5,802 nucleotides of DNA from Pirellulaceae bacterium (GTDB taxonomy: Bacteria > Planctomycetota > Planctomycetia > Pirellulales > Pirellulaceae), in assembly GCA_020846515.1 (NCBI GenBank), contig JADLDX010000833.1:1-5802 (forward strand), read 5' to 3'. Positions 4,752 through 5,802 of this stretch are shown here, piece after piece. Numbering within the stretch: the stretch's first letter is position 1; each line of letters begins with the position of its first letter. A program made the position numbers and the translations under genes. The notes beneath the pieces were generated by a model. It saw only the letters and a list, made by a program, of their open reading frames with translations, ran no database searches and was not told the DNA's origin.

Positions 4752-5802
4752 ACAATCCCCAGCACACCCACGCATCGAATCCAGCCGCCACAGCAGGCTC
4801 GACCATAGAATCGAAGATAGAGTCGAACAAAGAATCGAAGATAGAGTCGAACGTATCCCCGCGCGCTACCCAGGCGGTAAAAAGCGCTTGCGTCACCGAC
4901 TCGCGGGCAATGCCCCAGCGTTCCTGGGTATGTGGCTATGCGGAACTCGGCAAATGTTGTAACGCAGGGCCCAGCCACGACGGACGCTGTGGCCGCCTGC
5001 GCGCCGCTGTCGACCAACAAGGTAACATCGACGTCAGCGATACGCAGTCGGCGGATGGTTCTACCATCGTTGAGGACGACCAACTGCCGCCTTGCATACC
5101 GCGCCGCAGTCACACCTGGCGTCGCCATACGCTGCGAGTCAATTTGGCAATTTTGACTGGCGGATTGCTACTATTGTTTATGGCCCTGCCGTCGCGAGAA
5201 AGTACGTTTGTGCCCGGCGAGCTTTCGAGCAAGCATGCGCAAATTCTCAGCAACACTCTGGTATCCCAGCGCTGTGGCCTGTGTCACCCCGCCAGCCACG
5301 CAGAGGACCCACCGGCGCGTGCCGGCAAGCTCGTCTTGGATGCGATGGCTGGTGCAGCGGGACGTTTGATCCGCAACGACGGTCGGCAGGATGCACTGTG
5401 CATGAAATGTCATACCAGTCATATGCCCATGGCTGCAGAGAGAAATCCGCACGACTTGACCCCTGCCATGTGGCGTGAATTAGAGACGCAAAACTCGACA
5501 CATGCCTGGCAACTGGTCAGCGCGCGTAGCGGAGAGAGTCAGGACGCATTAGTTGATCCATCAAGCAATAATTCTCAGGAGTCGCTTGGGCAGACGAGCT
5601 GCGCGATGTGTCATAACGAACATCATGGCCGCGGTTTTGATCTGAAGCTGATCAGCGATCATCGTTGTCAGGCTTGTCATCGCAAGCAGTTTGAAAGCCT
5701 GGCATCGGGACATCCCGAGTTCAAGAACTTTCCCATGGATCGACCGCGCGGACTAGCCTTCTCGCATGCTCGACATGCAGACGATCATTTCCCCAAAAAG
5801 AG
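4748..5802 (+). CDS. Membrane-anchored multiheme cytochrome c (partial, runs off right edge)
   Basis: From ATG 4748 the frame is open to the last base (351 full codons) with no stop. Four c-type heme motifs are visible: CGLCH (176-180), CMKCH (218-222), CAMCH (285-289) and CQACH (307-311). Near the end, FSHARHADDH (338-347) is a cluster of histidines like those that serve as distal heme ligands in cytochrome c3/c7-type proteins, so more hemes probably follow. A single hydrophobic helix at about 131-147 follows an Arg-rich segment (RRSHTWRRHTLR, 119-130). By the positive-inside rule the first 130 residues are cytoplasmic and the heme domain is outside. That N-terminal part is unusual: a low-complexity IES/KES repeat (20-35), then W60-x-C62-G, C70-C71, C81-G and C116. 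It may be a metal or Fe-S site facing the Fe-S protein. Likely role: outer end of the electron-transfer chain formed with the two preceding genes. Competing frames in both strands show no heme motifs. Confidence 0.88.
   Translation, partial: MNNPQHTHASNPAATAGSTIESKIESNKESKIESNVSPRATQAVKSACVTDSRAMPQRSWVCGYAELGKCCNAGPSHDGRCGRLRAAVDQQGNIDVSDTQSADGSTIVEDDQLPPCIPRRSHTWRRHTLRVNLAILTGGLLLLFMALPSRESTFVPGELSSKHAQILSNTLVSQRCGLCHPASHAEDPPARAGKLVLDAMAGAAGRLIRNDGRQDALCMKCHTSHMPMAAERNPHDLTPAMWRELETQNSTHAWQLVSARSGESQDALVDPSSNNSQESLGQTSCAMCHNEHHGRGFDLKLISDHRCQACHRKQFESLASGHPEFKNFPMDRPRGLAFSHARHADDHFPKK
4807..4852 (+). repeat. 24-bp tandem repeat (four degenerate 12-bp units) within the cytochrome c gene
   Basis: The 22 bases from 4807 recur identically from 4831 (period 24). 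Each 24-bp unit is itself two similar 12-bp halves of the form AGARTCGAASAT, so there are four 12-mers in a row. The period is a multiple of three, and the copies encode IESKIESN then KESKIESN at about residues 20-35. The tract lies in the low-complexity N-terminus ahead of the cysteine-rich segment. Copy-number changes would lengthen or shorten the tail without shifting the frame. Confidence 0.85.

Noticed and set aside
4807..4852. CRISPR-like array
   Set aside because: The repeats are contiguous without spacers, lie in frame inside a coding region and number only two 24-bp copies.
4733..5501. Plus- and minus-strand frames (for example 4932-5156, 5092-5478, 4733-5128) in the cytochrome c region
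   Set aside because: The frame from 4748 is uninterrupted to the window end, has a good ribosome-binding site and four CxxCH motifs. The alternatives have none, and the FDSIFDS-like repeat on the minus strand is only the complement of the IES repeat.

Overview
The window most likely comes from a planctomycete of the Rhodopirellula/Pirellula type, with moderately high GC. The main reason is a twin-arginine-exported DUF1501 protein, a family strongly expanded in Planctomycetes. The redox genes beside it also recall gene sets of Planctomycetes and other environmental anaerobe or respiratory lineages. This placement is an inference from gene content; there is no marker gene in the window.

Layout. 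On the minus strand, positions 1872 to 1 hold a two-gene unit. It starts with a complete Tat-exported DUF1501 protein (483 aa). Eight bases downstream comes a HAD-superfamily phosphatase/phosphoglucomutase-like gene that is cut by the window's left edge. A 288-base divergent intergenic region (1873-2160) follows. It has short repeats and inverted repeats but no convincing complete promoter. From 2161 to the right edge, the plus strand carries three overlapping genes with the hallmarks of one operon: (1) a 590-aa cytoplasmic protein with two cyclic-nucleotide-binding-like beta-roll domains fused to a DmsB/HybA/NrfC-type module with 16 cysteines (four [4Fe-4S] clusters); (2) a 280-aa membrane protein with two His-x13-His helices, i.e. 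a likely di-heme cytochrome b; (3) a membrane-anchored multiheme cytochrome c, four CxxCH motifs so far, running off the right edge.

How they may work together. The three plus-strand genes overlap by 25 bp and 4 bp, and each later gene has a good Shine-Dalgarno sequence inside its predecessor. Together they look like an electron-transfer module that spans the membrane: cytoplasmic Fe-S relay, two b hemes across the bilayer, then c hemes on the outside. The Fe-S subunit carries its own putative sensory domains, so electron flow might be gated by a ligand or by another subunit. Direction of flow and the terminal donor or acceptor cannot be read from this window. The cytochrome c gene, the last of the three, is an open frame from 4748 to the end with no stop in the window.
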